Program-made: the position numbers and the translations under genes
The notes under the pieces: generated by a model
The model's input: only the letters and a program-made list of their open reading frames with translations
What the model was told of the DNA's origin: nothing
The model's database searches: none
Source: CAYTNY01 sp964439215
GTDB taxonomy: Bacteria; Oederibacteriota; PGYV01; CAYTNY01
Length of the DNA stretch: 14,608 nt
NCBI GenBank assembly: GCA_964439215.1
Contig: CAYTNY010000054.1
Coordinates: 1-14,608 of the forward strand
Direction of reading: 5' to 3'
Shown here: in pieces, positions 14,570-14,608 of the stretch
Numbering within the stretch: the first letter of the stretch is position 1
How the letters are laid out: every line of letters begins with the position of its first letter

Positions 14570-14598
14570 GTTCAAAGTTCAAGAGTTCAATGTTCAAA
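14570..14598. repeat. Heptamer tandem repeat (GTTCAAA)
   Basis: On the plus strand four units read GTTCAAA, GTTCAAGA, GTTCAAT, GTTCAAA, with one 8-nt variant. It lies directly beside the octamer array, but the two have unrelated unit sequences. The array may continue beyond the window edge. Confidence 0.8.
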
Positions 14599-14608
14599 GC
14601 AGGACATC

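Noticed and set aside
13941..14597. Longer rplM version starting at 14597
   Set aside because: It would translate the tandem repeats, promoter and leader hairpins; the residues before MKTYMAKK are unlike L13.

Overview
This is a compact bacterial chromosome segment in which every gene I can support lies on the minus strand, so transcription runs from high to low coordinates. Shine-Dalgarno sequences are strong (GGAGG-type) before almost every start, starts are ATG with two GTG (rpsI and the UbiA-family gene), and GC content looks intermediate with A/T-rich gaps. LeuC and LeuD are the short 'archaeal-type' forms common in anaerobes and deep-branching bacteria. Short tandem 7- and 8-mer repeats and REP-like palindromes are scattered between genes. 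Together these suggest an anaerobic, possibly uncultivated lineage (an Omnitrophota- or Elusimicrobiota-like guess). No rRNA or other marker fixes the phylum, so this is a weak inference.

Right end (14608 to about 12080): tandem repeats, then a near-consensus promoter and a roughly 90-nt leader with two terminator-like hairpins before rplM (L13) and rpsI (S9). A textbook intrinsic terminator follows rpsI. A gluconokinase-family gene starts only 17 nt beyond that terminator's T-run, and a UbiA/MenA-like membrane prenyltransferase overlaps the kinase by 13 nt.

Middle gap (12081 to 11230): about 850 bp without a conventional gene. It holds a cluster of CCCTCTCC/GGGAGAGG palindromes, then a TTGACA/TATAAA promoter and a strong ribosome binding site. 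These precede a 37-residue ORF of which 18 residues are Leu, Val or Ile, including a VVVLLL run. Between it and ilvD are inverted repeats that could form alternative RNA structures. This is the best candidate for something undescribed: either a leader-peptide attenuator for the branched-chain amino acid operon, or a single-pass membrane microprotein.

Left two thirds (11229 to 205): ilvD-ilvB-ilvN-ilvC-leuA-leuC-leuD-asd-purB, all co-oriented with short gaps. This supplies acetohydroxyacid synthase (large and small subunits), ketol-acid reductoisomerase, dihydroxyacid dehydratase, 2-isopropylmalate synthase and both subunits of isopropylmalate isomerase. Aspartate-semialdehyde dehydrogenase (entry to Lys/Thr/Met/Ile) and adenylosuccinate lyase (purines) follow. 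leuB and ilvE are absent from the window. Oddities are a repeat-derived in-frame insertion in PurB, a lysine-rich tail and atypical cofactor loop in IlvC, and REP-like hairpins on both sides of ilvC. At the far left, a promoter points out of the window.
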